Shown: piece after piece, positions 36,529 through 45,758 of the stretch | How positions within the stretch are numbered: position 1 is the first letter of the stretch | Layout of the letters: each line of letters begins with the position of its first letter | From: Burkholderiaceae bacterium | GTDB taxonomy: Bacteria; Pseudomonadota; Gammaproteobacteria; Burkholderiales; Burkholderiaceae_D | Assembly: GCA_018261755.1 (NCBI GenBank) | Contig: JAGTRJ010000018.1 | Span: forward strand, 1-64,000 | DNA: 64,000 nucleotides | Direction: 5' to 3' | Translations under genes and position numbers: made by a program | The notes under the pieces: model-generated | What the model was told of the DNA's origin: nothing | The model's input: the letters and a program-made list of their open reading frames with translations, nothing else | The model's database searches: none

Positions 36529-38894
36529 CGCCCGGCGATGGCTTTCCAGTCTGCCGCCAGCCGAACTTGTTCGCGGTTGCGCGTCGTCATGGCCGCTTTT
36601 CGCGCTTCCGTTGTTGCCAGCATCGCGCCGATGGCTGTTTTCAGGCTGTTCTCATCCGTTTCGATGTAATCCTCGTCCGCGCTCAGGATGCCGCCGCGCG
36701 CGCCGAAGACGGAGCTGACGATGGGGATGCCTGCCGCCGCGTATTCGACAATCTTGAGATTGGTGCCTGAACCTGACAGCATCGGATTCAGGCCGATATC
36801 CGCCACCGACAGCCACATTTGTTTTTCCGCCGCGCTGACAATGCCGAGCAGGCAGACGTTCGACGTCAGCGATTGATTCCTGAACGACTGGCAGACCGAT
36901 CCCATCAGCACGAAATCGACCTCAGGCATCGCGCGAGCAGCATCGATGATGGTGCGCGCGGCGTCGATGTTCGGCTGGTGCGCGCTGCCCATGAACAGCG
37001 CGGTCGGGCGGCGCACCATCAGCCGTGATTGCAGTTGCCGGCGCTGATCGAGCGGCGTGAATGCGACCGCTTCGGTATCCACGCCATTTTCGATTACGGC
37101 GGTGCGCCGCTGGCAGAGATCGTACAGTTCGCGGAAGCGGGCGAGATCGTCGGCGCTGCAGGCGGTCATCGCGGACGCGGCCCGGATGCAATCGGCTTCG
37201 ATTTGCCGGACATGCGCGATGGCGGCCGGATCATGTCCGACGATTGATTGCTTGACGTCGAATTCGACATTGTGCGCTTCATAAATCATCGGGCAGCCAT
37301 AGCCTGCCATTTCGAGTGCCGCATGGCCGTACGGGTGCGAACAGATGACGGCCTGGCTTTGCGCCGCCGAGCGGCTGATGGCGGCAATCCAGTCGTTCAG
37401 CAGCGACGGGTGCAATGCGGCCGCAAGGTCGCCGACCGATGCGTTCAGCTGCTGCTGCAGTTTGCCTTCCATTTTGGCGAAGGCGCGCGATTTTGGAATG
37501 CATTCTTCGGTCAGACCGGGCGCGATCTGCCGCGTCTGGCGCAGCATGTTCGATGATCCCAGGTTGACGAAATGCACGTCGATCATGCTGGCGATATGAC
37601 GATACAGGCCGTACAGGCGCAACTGTCCGCCGCTGACGACCGGCATGATGGGAAAGGTGTTGACCACCGTCAGCCGCGGCTTGGCTGGGCGGGTAGCGCG
37701 CGCGCTGGCCGGGGTCGATGCGGACGGCTGCGCATCTGCCAGCAGCCGTTCGACCAGACCTTGCCAGGTGATGGATGCCATCCGCTGCTTGCCTGCTTCC
37801 CCCATTACCCGGGTGGCATCCGGATCGGCGCACAAGGCGCGCAATCCTTCGGCAATGGCTTTCGGCGTCGGTTCGACGATCAGCCCGTTTTTCCGGTGTT
37901 CGACCAGTTCGGTCGAACCGCCGCTGTCGCTGGCGGTCAGAACCGCTTTCGACGATTGCATTGCCTCGACCGTGATCAGGCCATAGTCTTCCTCGTGCGG
38001 CACGAACGGCACGCAAAACGCATTCGCGTATTCTTCCACCAGTTGCGCATCGGTCAGTCGTCCGAGGAAATGGATGTTGGGATTACTTTTGGCCATCTGG
38101 CGCAGCCGGTCTTCATCCGGGCCGCTGCCGGCGATTTTCAGCGGACGATCCACGCCGGATTGCAGGTAGCCTTCGATGATCAGGTCGATGCGCTTCGGCC
38201 GGTCCAGCCGGCTGGCGCTGAAGATGGCGCCGGCTTGGCCGCAGTGCAGGTTTTGCAGCTGGGTCGGGTGGTGGAAGGCATCGACGGTGACGCCCTCGGG
38301 GAAGTAATCCTTGCGCTGCGCAACCGTATTCGAGATGGCGGCATAGCGTTCTATTCTGCCGGGTTGCAGCGCGATGCGGTCGAGCAGATGCACGCAGGCG
38401 CGCGAGAATGGCCCTGGGAATGCCCACAGTTCATGGTTGCCGGAAGTCTTCGTGTGCGCGTCGAGCAGCGCATCGACCACGGCCGGAATTTCGAGCCCGG
38501 CCAATGCAGCGCCCTGCAACGCATCGCCTATGTTCGCCGGCAGTCCGGCCTGTTTCAGCAGTCCGGCAGACAGGCGGGTGGATAGATTTGGCGGGTAGGT
38601 GTCATACAGCCCGCGCAGCTTGTGCTGCAGGTAAACGCGGTGGTGCGGATGGCGTATGGCCCATGCCGGGTATTTGGTGCTGATCACCAGATCGAAGTGA
38701 TTCAGGTCGAGCTGCGCGAAGCGACGGTAACTGGCCAGCACTTCGGGAAAGGTACGCTCCGGACTCGGCAGCTTGATCAGGTCGGCCTGGATGCCGGGTT
38801 GCGCATTGAACGCGGCCAGCATCCCGGCCCAGAGATTTTCCGCGCCGCCGATGACAAAGGGAACCGGGCTGGGGGCAACGATGGCGATATTCAT
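36504..38894 (-). CDS. Bifunctional tandem GT4 glycosyltransferase
   Basis: A 796-residue fusion of two GT-B (GT4-like) transferases. Domain 1 is about 1-395 (MNIAIVAPSPVPFVIGGAEN; SASRLDRPKRIDLIIEGYLQ; VPHEEDYGLITVEAMQSSKA). A Pro/Ala/Ser linker (PSASTPASARATRPAKPR) joins it to domain 2, about 415-796 (TVVNTFPIMPVVSGGQLRLY; GSGTNLKIVEYAAAGIPIV). Each half has its own nucleotide-sugar-binding E-x7-E-type region, so two sugars may be added in succession. It is the last gene of the polysaccharide operon; its start overlaps the preceding gene as ATGA. Confidence 0.87.
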   Translation of the reverse strand: MNIAIVAPSPVPFVIGGAENLWAGMLAAFNAQPGIQADLIKLPSPERTFPEVLASYRRFAQLDLNHFDLVISTKYPAWAIRHPHHRVYLQHKLRGLYDTYPPNLSTRLSAGLLKQAGLPANIGDALQGAALAGLEIPAVVDALLDAHTKTSGNHELWAFPGPFSRACVHLLDRIALQPGRIERYAAISNTVAQRKDYFPEGVTVDAFHHPTQLQNLHCGQAGAIFSASRLDRPKRIDLIIEGYLQSGVDRPLKIAGSGPDEDRLRQMAKSNPNIHFLGRLTDAQLVEEYANAFCVPFVPHEEDYGLITVEAMQSSKAVLTASDSGGSTELVEHRKNGLIVEPTPKAIAEGLRALCADPDATRVMGEAGKQRMASITWQGLVERLLADAQPSASTPASARATRPAKPRLTVVNTFPIMPVVSGGQLRLYGLYRHIASMIDVHFVNLGSSNMLRQTRQIAPGLTEECIPKSRAFAKMEGKLQQQLNASVGDLAAALHPSLLNDWIAAISRSAAQSQAVICSHPYGHAALEMAGYGCPMIYEAHNVEFDVKQSIVGHDPAAIAHVRQIEADCIRAASAMTACSADDLARFRELYDLCQRRTAVIENGVDTEAVAFTPLDQRRQLQSRLMVRRPTALFMGSAHQPNIDAARTIIDAARAMPEVDFVLMGSVCQSFRNQSLTSNVCLLGIVSAAEKQMWLSVADIGLNPMLSGSGTNLKIVEYAAAGIPIVSSVFGARGGILSADEDYIETDENSLKTAIGAMLATTEARKAAMTTRNREQVRLAADWKAIAGRYSAFLEI

Positions 38895-39919
38895 TTTTGC
38901 GTGAGTTGGGAAACGACGTTTTGCCAGCTGATGTTTTTTTCGGTGTAGCTTGCGCGTGCTGCCTGACCGAGCTGAATGACTTCATTGCGGTGCGCGTGCA
39001 GCCAGTCCAGCCTTTCGGCCAGCGCGCGCGCGTCCGGTGCCTCGACCCAGCCGTTTTCTTCGTGGCGGATGAATTCCAGCGGCCCGCCGGAATCGGTGCA
39101 GGTCAGCACCGGTTTGGACGACAGCATCGCTTCGAGCGTGATGTAGCCGTAATCCTCGTCGAAAGCAGGGAACGCGACCGCTGTGCTGTGCGCATAAAAG
39201 GCCAGTTTTTCCGCTTCGCTGATGCGGCCGAGCAGGCGCACACGATCGGCCACGCCCAAGCGCGCAATCTGCTCGTGCAGCGCGGGCAACTGTCCGCCAT
39301 CTCCCGCAATCAGGATGCGCAGCGGCGAGCGCATGTATTGCGCCGCTTCGACCAGCAGCGACTGCCGCTTGAGGCTTTCGATCCGGCTCGGGTAAAAAAT
39401 ATATGGCTCGGGCTCGGCGCAGAAAAAGCGCTCGGCATGAGTCGGCGGATGATATAGCGGCGTTGCGTGCAGGCCGTTGTATTGCACCAGACGGTCGGCC
39501 ACGCGCTGCGAATTGGCGAACAGCCGTTGCGCCCGCCCCAGCGTGCGGTTGTCGAACGCAACCACGTCATCCCGCAGCCGATTGCGCTCGGCGCTGGGCG
39601 GCAGGCGTTCATGCAGTTCGTACACCGCGCGATGCTGGTGCATGATCCACGCCCAATGGTCGGGATGGCGGATGCCCCAGGCGGGAAACTGCAGGCTGAT
39701 GACGCGGTCAATCGCAATTCCGTTCGGCTTTGCCATGTCGAGTTGCCCCGCATAGCTCATCGTCCGCAGCACATCTTCTTCCGGTTCGAAGCGGAATGGC
39801 AGCCGCAGCAGTTCTGCTTCATGCCCGGCTTCGAGCAGGGCATTGAGCAGCCCCTGAATGTGATAGTCGGCGCCGCCATGCAGGAACGGCGTGACCGTGG
39901 CCGCGATCAGGATTCTCAT
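38891..39919 (-). CDS. GT4-family glycosyltransferase
   Basis: A 342-residue GT-B transferase starting MRILIAATVTPFLHGGADYH. It contains YPSRIESLKRQSLLVEAAQY (donor-binding start) and FPAFDEDYGYITLEAMLSSK (catalytic E-x7-E region). Its N-terminal half resembles the first domain of the adjacent tandem transferase (shared LQFPAWGIRHPDH / STKYPAWAIRHPHH pattern), suggesting duplication. Start at 39919 overlaps the upstream stop by ATGA; longer in-frame versions read into the previous gene and are rejected. Confidence 0.88.
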   Translation of the reverse strand: MRILIAATVTPFLHGGADYHIQGLLNALLEAGHEAELLRLPFRFEPEEDVLRTMSYAGQLDMAKPNGIAIDRVISLQFPAWGIRHPDHWAWIMHQHRAVYELHERLPPSAERNRLRDDVVAFDNRTLGRAQRLFANSQRVADRLVQYNGLHATPLYHPPTHAERFFCAEPEPYIFYPSRIESLKRQSLLVEAAQYMRSPLRILIAGDGGQLPALHEQIARLGVADRVRLLGRISEAEKLAFYAHSTAVAFPAFDEDYGYITLEAMLSSKPVLTCTDSGGPLEFIRHEENGWVEAPDARALAERLDWLHAHRNEVIQLGQAARASYTEKNISWQNVVSQLTQK

Positions 39920-41334
39920 GCCGCATCCTTGCGCACCGGTTTGTAGGCCAGGAGCGCATAATCCTGCGGGCCGCAAAAGTGGCCATTGACCCGCGCGGTC
40001 AGCGGGTCGTTGCCGGGTACTTTGGCTTCGGCCGGATATGGGTTCGAGCGGATGACGCGGATGTGGTCGAAGTTCTGGTAGCGTGCCAGGAATTGCAGCG
40101 AAGTCGGCGTGACCGGATTGCGGTGGGTGAAGTCGTGGTAGAACGTGTGGCTGCCGACCAGCACGTTTTCCGGGTTCGGGGTTTCGAACAGGATGAATCC
40201 GCCCGGTTTGAGCGCGCGGTAGCACTGCTGGAAGATGCCGAACAGGGTATCAAACGGCAGATGCTCGACGATATGAAAGCCGGTGATGGCCGCCAGGCTG
40301 TCGGATGGCAGGCTGCTCAGATGGGCCAGCGCATCGCCATGATGCGCCACATGGCCAGCCTGACGGCATTGTTCGACCATCACCGGGTTGGCATCGACGC
40401 CTTCGGCCGGAATACCGCGCTGCTTGAGCGCACCTAGCAGTTCGCCTCGGCCGCAGCCGATGTCGAGCAGCGGGCCTTGTATCGTTTGTTGCAGGCTGTC
40501 GAACAGTTCGTCGTACACAGCCAGCTTGGCCAGGATTTCATCGCGCGAGCCGCGGTTCGCATCCTCGAACGCAACGTAGTAGGCATCGAGCGCGATGTTC
40601 GAGGTCGTGGCTGTCGTTGTTTCTGGCGAGCGCGATGCTGCGGGTGGTTGCTGCGAGCTGGCCAACTGCAGCGACTGGCGGAAGTACAGCGCATCTTCCC
40701 GCACCATGTGCAGCGATTTGTTGACGTCTTGCAGCTGATCCTTGAATCCGGCAACGGCCGGCCGCCAGTTGCCGAGGTTGTCTTCCAGATGGAGGATGTT
40801 TTCCTGCTGCGCCGTCAGCATCTGGTTGATGTTCATGAAATAGCGGTTGCGCCGGAACAGGTGCCGCTCGTAAAGCCGCAATGGCGCACGTCCGAAGCGA
40901 CCGAAGCGCAGGCGGTTGGCGACGCGGTCGATGATGAATAGCAACGATGCCACGCACATTCCGCCGATAGTTGCCCGGTGACGGCGGCCTTCTTCGGAGC
41001 GGCGCAGCCACATCAGCACGTGCAGCCGCGTGTGGCCCTGTTCCAGCAGCCGGGTGTAATTCTCGATGCCCGGTTCGTCCGGCTCGCGCCGCAGGATGGC
41101 GCGGTACGCATGTTCGAAGAACTGACTGTCATCCAGCATGAAGAAATCGTCGATGTGCGGCGCGTCAGCCGACAGCAAGGCAACCGGACTTTCCGGCCGG
41201 GCCGAAACCGTGCGGCCTGGCGTGACCTTGGTGGTCGCAGCAATGGCAGGATTCTGCCGTTCGATTTCCTTCGCTTCTTCGCGTATTCGCCTGATCAGCG
41301 AATCGAAATACTCGGTGTCGTGCGAATCAGGCAT
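39916..41334 (-). CDS. DUF4214-like, coiled-coil, SAM methyltransferase
   Basis: A 472-residue modular protein. A DUF4214-like segment lies at about 65-115 (AYRAILRREPDEPGIENYTR). A basic helical region and a probable coiled coil at about 170-225 (QENILHLEDNLGNWRPAVAG) follow. A class I SAM methyltransferase fills about 270-470, with motif I LLDIGCGRGELLGAL, AEGVDANPVMVEQC and FHIVEHLPFDTL. No kinase domain is present, unlike WbdD, but the coiled coil plus methyltransferase recall chain-terminating length regulators of ABC-exported O-polysaccharides. Start and stop are contiguous with or overlapping the neighbouring glycosyltransferase genes. Confidence 0.85.
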   Translation of the reverse strand: MPDSHDTEYFDSLIRRIREEAKEIERQNPAIAATTKVTPGRTVSARPESPVALLSADAPHIDDFFMLDDSQFFEHAYRAILRREPDEPGIENYTRLLEQGHTRLHVLMWLRRSEEGRRHRATIGGMCVASLLFIIDRVANRLRFGRFGRAPLRLYERHLFRRNRYFMNINQMLTAQQENILHLEDNLGNWRPAVAGFKDQLQDVNKSLHMVREDALYFRQSLQLASSQQPPAASRSPETTTATTSNIALDAYYVAFEDANRGSRDEILAKLAVYDELFDSLQQTIQGPLLDIGCGRGELLGALKQRGIPAEGVDANPVMVEQCRQAGHVAHHGDALAHLSSLPSDSLAAITGFHIVEHLPFDTLFGIFQQCYRALKPGGFILFETPNPENVLVGSHTFYHDFTHRNPVTPTSLQFLARYQNFDHIRVIRSNPYPAEAKVPGNDPLTARVNGHFCGPQDYALLAYKPVRKDAA

Positions 41335-42516
41335 TCAGTTTGCTCCTTGGCAGAATGATTCAGGAATGATTTGCTGCAATAATTTTTCAGTCGATTGCCG
41401 CCAGCCATGAAATCTTCCTGTTTCCGGCCAGCGCGGATCGAACACGTTTTCCGCACTGCACATTTTTGCGATGAGTTGCAACAACTGCTGCGGTTGAGCT
41501 AGATCGAAATAGCTTGCCAGCGGACCGCCGACTTCCCTGTGGATCGGTGTGTCGGACAGGATGACCGGCAGCCCCATCCAGCCCGCTTCCGCTATCGGCA
41601 GGCCGAATCCTTCGGTCAGCGACGGATAGACTAGGCAGCTTGCGTGGCGGTAACAATAATCCAGTTCATGATCGGTCAGATCATGCCAGACGAACAGTTG
41701 CCGCTCTTTTTCGGGATGATGCGCCAGACGTTCCAGCAGTGATTCTACTTTCCATCCGGCCTTGCCGACAATGCATAGCCGCAGTGCAAGGCCATCAGCC
41801 CATGCCTGTTCGCACATATCCAGCAACAGTGCATGATTTTTGCGCGGTTCCAGCGTGCTGACGGAAAGCAGCAGCGGTGTGTGCGGCATGGCGGATGTCA
41901 TGCCGGTCAGTTTGGCGCGGATGGATGGCTTGCTGCTGCGCATCTCATCATCGAGCAAATCGGAGCCAGGATGATTCCATCCCAGACGCAGCTTGCCCTG
42001 TCGTGCTGGCATGGTCGAAGCTATGTGTTCGGCCAGTTGATCGCGCACGGTGCGGGAAACGGCGACGATGCCATCCGCGTGTTCGAGCGCCTGTGACAGG
42101 TAATGCGAGAACCTGGTGCTGACATGCGCGTCAAAAAATTCGGGGTGCAGCAGCGGGATCAGATCATGCCAGACGAAATGGATGCGCACGCCTTGAGCGT
42201 GCGCAGCGTGCAGCGCGGGCCACGCATCCAGATGCCAGGCCGCATCGATCATCAGCAGTCGATCGCCGGGGAGAAAATCGATTTCGGTCTGCTCAACTGG
42301 TGCAACCGGTTCACGCGGGTTTTCATGCGGATGTGGAGCCAGTGCACTCAGTCGCATGAAGCGATTGCCATCAATGACCACTGGCGTGACGGTCAGGTTG
42401 CCGCAAGCGCGTGCAATCTCTTGCGCATGATGCAATGTGCGCCTGACGAAGCGCTGGATGCCGGTGTGCAGTTGCGAATGTGCAGTGCGCGTGCATTCGA
42501 TGAAAAGGCGATTCAT
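41335..42516 (-). CDS. GT4-family glycosyltransferase
   Basis: A 393-residue transferase. N-terminus MNRLFIECTRTAHSQLHTGI, with the acceptor-side motif TGIQRFVRR typical of mannosyl- and rhamnosyl-type GT4 proteins. The donor side has STLEPRKNHALLLDMCEQAW, VGKAGWK, YPSLTEGFGLPIAEAGWMG and a closing SDTPIHREVGG. The exact sugar is not predictable. Its ATG overlaps the acyltransferase stop (ATGA), and its TGA directly abuts the ATG of the next gene. Confidence 0.88.
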   Translation of the reverse strand: MNRLFIECTRTAHSQLHTGIQRFVRRTLHHAQEIARACGNLTVTPVVIDGNRFMRLSALAPHPHENPREPVAPVEQTEIDFLPGDRLLMIDAAWHLDAWPALHAAHAQGVRIHFVWHDLIPLLHPEFFDAHVSTRFSHYLSQALEHADGIVAVSRTVRDQLAEHIASTMPARQGKLRLGWNHPGSDLLDDEMRSSKPSIRAKLTGMTSAMPHTPLLLSVSTLEPRKNHALLLDMCEQAWADGLALRLCIVGKAGWKVESLLERLAHHPEKERQLFVWHDLTDHELDYCYRHASCLVYPSLTEGFGLPIAEAGWMGLPVILSDTPIHREVGGPLASYFDLAQPQQLLQLIAKMCSAENVFDPRWPETGRFHGWRQSTEKLLQQIIPESFCQGAN

Positions 42517-44609
42517 TTGACAGAACAGGATTCCCGTGTCGCTTGACTGCTAGCCCCAATCCGACTGGTTATGGCATGTTTGAAATTGGGGTACAAAATG
42601 GTATTGGCATAACCGCTGACATGGTCCATATCGAAAAACAATGGGCGACCACTTTCAAATGTATGGCAAGTTTCTCCTGGGCAAAGCAGAGGGAATGGAT
42701 CCCACATGAAAGTGTTTGGAAGTTTTGCGCTTACGGCTGTCATTGATTCGATGACGGGGGCGCGCAATCTTTCAAGGTAAGCCTTTTGCATGCTCAGGCC
42801 ATGCTGGCAAATTGGATTGTTGGCGTTGAACCAGTCGGCGCAACGGAATGGGGGACTTTTGAATATCGGCTTGGGCGCTTCAAAAACGATGATGGCTCCC
42901 TTGTCAGTGAGCGGCTTGAGCCAGTCAATGGCTTCTTGTCTTGCGCTTGCGGACTGTTCAAGCGCTGTTTTGCCAAAGACCAATTCTTCCATGTGCTCCA
43001 CGTTCCGGTGATGCTCGAACAGAGCCCACTGGTCGCCAAACCTGAACATGCGCAGAGATGGAAGGAAAATAACGTCGCCCTTGCCGACCCTGGCGAAAAG
43101 ATCTTTGGCCGCGGCGCGCCAATTGTCTATGCACTTGGGCGCCCATGTTTTTTCTGCCATCGGGAGCCTGAAATCGAGGAAAGGGCATCCTGCATCGGCA
43201 TAGACGGTAACGCTCCACCCCATTTCAGCCGTGAATTGTTCGAACAGAGGGTTGTATGCGGTGGCGTGCGAATCACCCAGCACAAAGAGTTTTTGGGGTG
43301 AAATGGGTGTGGTGCAATCAGACGCTTGATATATATGTTTTTTCCCGCCCGGGAAATCCCTGATTTGGTTGATGACTGAGCATACCCGTTTGTCATCGTA
43401 GGTATGTATTATTTCCGGGTACCAGTTCGCGACATTTCGGTTGACAGTGCTTAGGCTGATTTTGCTGCGATGCTTGAACACATTTTTTGCCAGCAGCAGT
43501 CCAGCAAACAAGATGAACAGAAAAAACAGAATCTGTAGTATCGGACGTTTCTTTTGCAGAATGGTGTTATGCCTGAGAGGCATTTCAACATAACGGTAGG
43601 ATGCAGCAGCAACCAACAGGGAAATTGCTACTGCCGCAATGCGTGTTTCTGGCGTGTCGATGCCGACCGTCCAGCGAAAAAGGACGTATATGGGCCAGTG
43701 CCAAAGGTAAAGCGAATATGATCTTTTGCCGAACCAAACGAGCAGTTTGCCGGCAAGCAGATTACGGACAGGGTGGGGGTATGCATCCGTGCGGCCAATC
43801 AGCATCAGTGTTCCTATAACGGAGCAGAGTGCCCACGGATAGGGAAAGTGGCTTGCGTTTGCAAAAGATAGACTTGTGCCGACCAAAACCATGCCTAGCA
43901 CGGGGGCAAATTTGGAAATTATGCTGTTTGCAGGGGGTGCTGTTTTTAAACGGTCACTTAATTGGAACAGCAAAGCGCCGGTGACCAGTTCCCAGAAGCG
44001 GAATGCAATCGAGTAAAACGCGGCATTCGGTTGGACTTTCGTTGCCCATATACATCCAGCCAGTGATCCCAACCCCAGTAAACCAATGGCCGTAATGACC
44101 CAAACTGTATGCTTCGGACGATTTAGTCTCGCGCGCAGCCAGAACAGGCATAACAGCGGAAATATGAGATAGAACTGTTCTTCGACACCGAGTGACCAGG
44201 TGTGCGTAAAAGGGTTGTACTCGGAACGAGGTTCAAAATAGGTATCAGCATTTCCTTGCAATACAAAGTTGCTTATCCCGAGAAATGCGGCAAGAGCCGT
44301 TTTTTCGCTAATGAAGCTCAGCCATGCCTGGGGAACAAAGAGCACAAACAGCATGCAGCTGATCACCAGCATCGTGACCAGAGCGGGGATGATCCGCGCC
44401 AGACGGCGAGCATAAAATGCGGCGATGAATTTCCCCGCGCTCAGTTCAGACGATGAAACCAGCGAGCCGGTGACGACGAAGCCGGAAATGACAAAGAAGA
44501 TGTCAACGCCGGTGAAGCCGCCGGGCAGCCATGCGCCGTTCAGGTGATACAGCATGACGGCAAGGACGGCAATGGCGCGCAGGCCATCAATATCTGGACG
44601 GTATTTCAT
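42513..44609 (-). CDS. OafA-type membrane O-acyltransferase with SGNH domain
   Basis: A 698-residue protein. The acyltransferase-3 domain has about ten hydrophobic helices, starting MKYRPDIDGLRAIAVLAVML (the R-x10-H type motif) with FFVISGFVVTG. A periplasmic SGNH domain follows from about residue 400: FVLGDSHATAYNP (catalytic Ser) and FFDMDHVSGYAN (Asp/His) near the C-terminus. It should O-acylate a surface polysaccharide, most often with acetate. Its base composition is visibly more AT-rich than the neighbours (27 G+C in the 60 nt from 43441), suggesting separate acquisition. Confidence 0.9.
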   Translation of the reverse strand: MKYRPDIDGLRAIAVLAVMLYHLNGAWLPGGFTGVDIFFVISGFVVTGSLVSSSELSAGKFIAAFYARRLARIIPALVTMLVISCMLFVLFVPQAWLSFISEKTALAAFLGISNFVLQGNADTYFEPRSEYNPFTHTWSLGVEEQFYLIFPLLCLFWLRARLNRPKHTVWVITAIGLLGLGSLAGCIWATKVQPNAAFYSIAFRFWELVTGALLFQLSDRLKTAPPANSIISKFAPVLGMVLVGTSLSFANASHFPYPWALCSVIGTLMLIGRTDAYPHPVRNLLAGKLLVWFGKRSYSLYLWHWPIYVLFRWTVGIDTPETRIAAVAISLLVAAASYRYVEMPLRHNTILQKKRPILQILFFLFILFAGLLLAKNVFKHRSKISLSTVNRNVANWYPEIIHTYDDKRVCSVINQIRDFPGGKKHIYQASDCTTPISPQKLFVLGDSHATAYNPLFEQFTAEMGWSVTVYADAGCPFLDFRLPMAEKTWAPKCIDNWRAAAKDLFARVGKGDVIFLPSLRMFRFGDQWALFEHHRNVEHMEELVFGKTALEQSASARQEAIDWLKPLTDKGAIIVFEAPKPIFKSPPFRCADWFNANNPICQHGLSMQKAYLERLRAPVIESMTAVSAKLPNTFMWDPFPLLCPGETCHTFESGRPLFFDMDHVSGYANTILYPNFKHAITSRIGASSQATRESCSVK

Positions 44610-44670
44610 TTATCTGTTTGAGATGCTGATATGTTTCTAATGTTCGAATTATTCAATAAAGGGGTATTTC

Positions 44671-45723
44671 TCAGCGGGAGTGCTGCCGGATGACGAATAC
44701 CAGATTGCTGCGCTGGTCCTTGGTCATTGTTGCTGGTGCATCGACATCCCAGCAATCGGAAAAATAAAACATCGCGGTTTCTCCACCGGCTTGCCGGATG
44801 ATGTCGAGCAACTCCTTCAGGCAGTATTCGCGATGGTGGAAATGCGCATCCCAGTTGGCGTTCTGGCCGGGGAAAAGATGCTGCGGGTTGCGTCTGGCGG
44901 CGATTTTTTCCAGATTTTCCTGCCGGTAAAAATTCGGCGTGGTGAGGTACAGCGAACCGGACGGTTTCAGCAGACGCAAAAACTCGCGCAACAGTTCGAC
45001 CGGATTCACCACCAGATGTTCCAGGATTTCGGTGAACACGATCAGATCGTAAGTGCCGAGGTGTGCTTCGAGTTGTGCATGAATCTGTTGCGGCTGGTTC
45101 AAGTCGATTTCCGCGTGCAGTTCGCAGCCGGTGATGCGTTGGCAAACATCTTTCGTAAACCCGATGTAATCCGCAGGCGTCGGCCGGTCGGCCGTGTGCA
45201 GAATGGTGCGCGGGTTCAGCAGCCGGTAGATGGCGGAAAATTCCGAAATGCCGAATTCGAGGATTTTCGGCTGCGGGTTATCGGCGGTCAGCAGTTTTAC
45301 GGCGTTGAACAATTCCCTGAATCGCCGCTTGTGCTGAGTGCCGTATTCCTGCTGGCCGATGATCAAGGGTTTGCCGCTGGCGAAAATCGACGACCAGGCT
45401 TTTTCATAGCTGGCTGCGTCGAGCGCGCGGTTGCTTTCCAGTTCGGCCGAATCGCGCAGCACGCTTTCAGTCAGATACGCGGCCACGTCAGGATCGCGGT
45501 GGTAATACAGTTCACCGTTCCGGCTCTTGTATTCATCGCATTCCAGCAGCGAGGAAACGAAATGCGTGTGCGTCATCTCGCCGCGGTTCAGCCGTTGCAG
45601 GTAAGTGCGCAATCCATCTTCATCCGGAGAACGCTTCAACAGCGTGGCATAAATCAACCGGATGAACGCTTCATTGTCGGCGTTTTTTCTGGCACGGGCA
45701 CGGCCGAACAGCTTGTCAATCAT
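44671..45723 (-). CDS. DUF4214-like SAM methyltransferase
   Basis: A 350-residue protein. The N-terminal about 70 residues (IRLIYATLLKRSPDEDGLRT, then GEMTHTHFVSSLLECDEY) match the DUF4214 pattern. A class I methyltransferase follows: ILEFGISEFSAIYRLL in place of the usual Gly-rich motif I, then TYDLIVFTEILEHLVVNPVE and LLKPSGSLYLTTPNFYRQEN. The start at 45723 is preceded by AAGGAA. The longer in-frame stretch upstream lies over the next glycosyltransferase gene and is rejected. Likely acts on the polysaccharide; the substrate is unknown. Confidence 0.82.
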   Translation of the reverse strand: MIDKLFGRARARKNADNEAFIRLIYATLLKRSPDEDGLRTYLQRLNRGEMTHTHFVSSLLECDEYKSRNGELYYHRDPDVAAYLTESVLRDSAELESNRALDAASYEKAWSSIFASGKPLIIGQQEYGTQHKRRFRELFNAVKLLTADNPQPKILEFGISEFSAIYRLLNPRTILHTADRPTPADYIGFTKDVCQRITGCELHAEIDLNQPQQIHAQLEAHLGTYDLIVFTEILEHLVVNPVELLREFLRLLKPSGSLYLTTPNFYRQENLEKIAARRNPQHLFPGQNANWDAHFHHREYCLKELLDIIRQAGGETAMFYFSDCWDVDAPATMTKDQRSNLVFVIRQHSR

Positions 45724-45758
45724 GGTTGGTTCCTTGCATGGGAAAGGCTTCCCTTTGG

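Noticed and set aside
44640-44670. GGGGTAT near 44660 as another repeat copy
   Set aside because: Only the seven bases match; neither the CCAC-TTTT block nor the CCAGTAT end is present.
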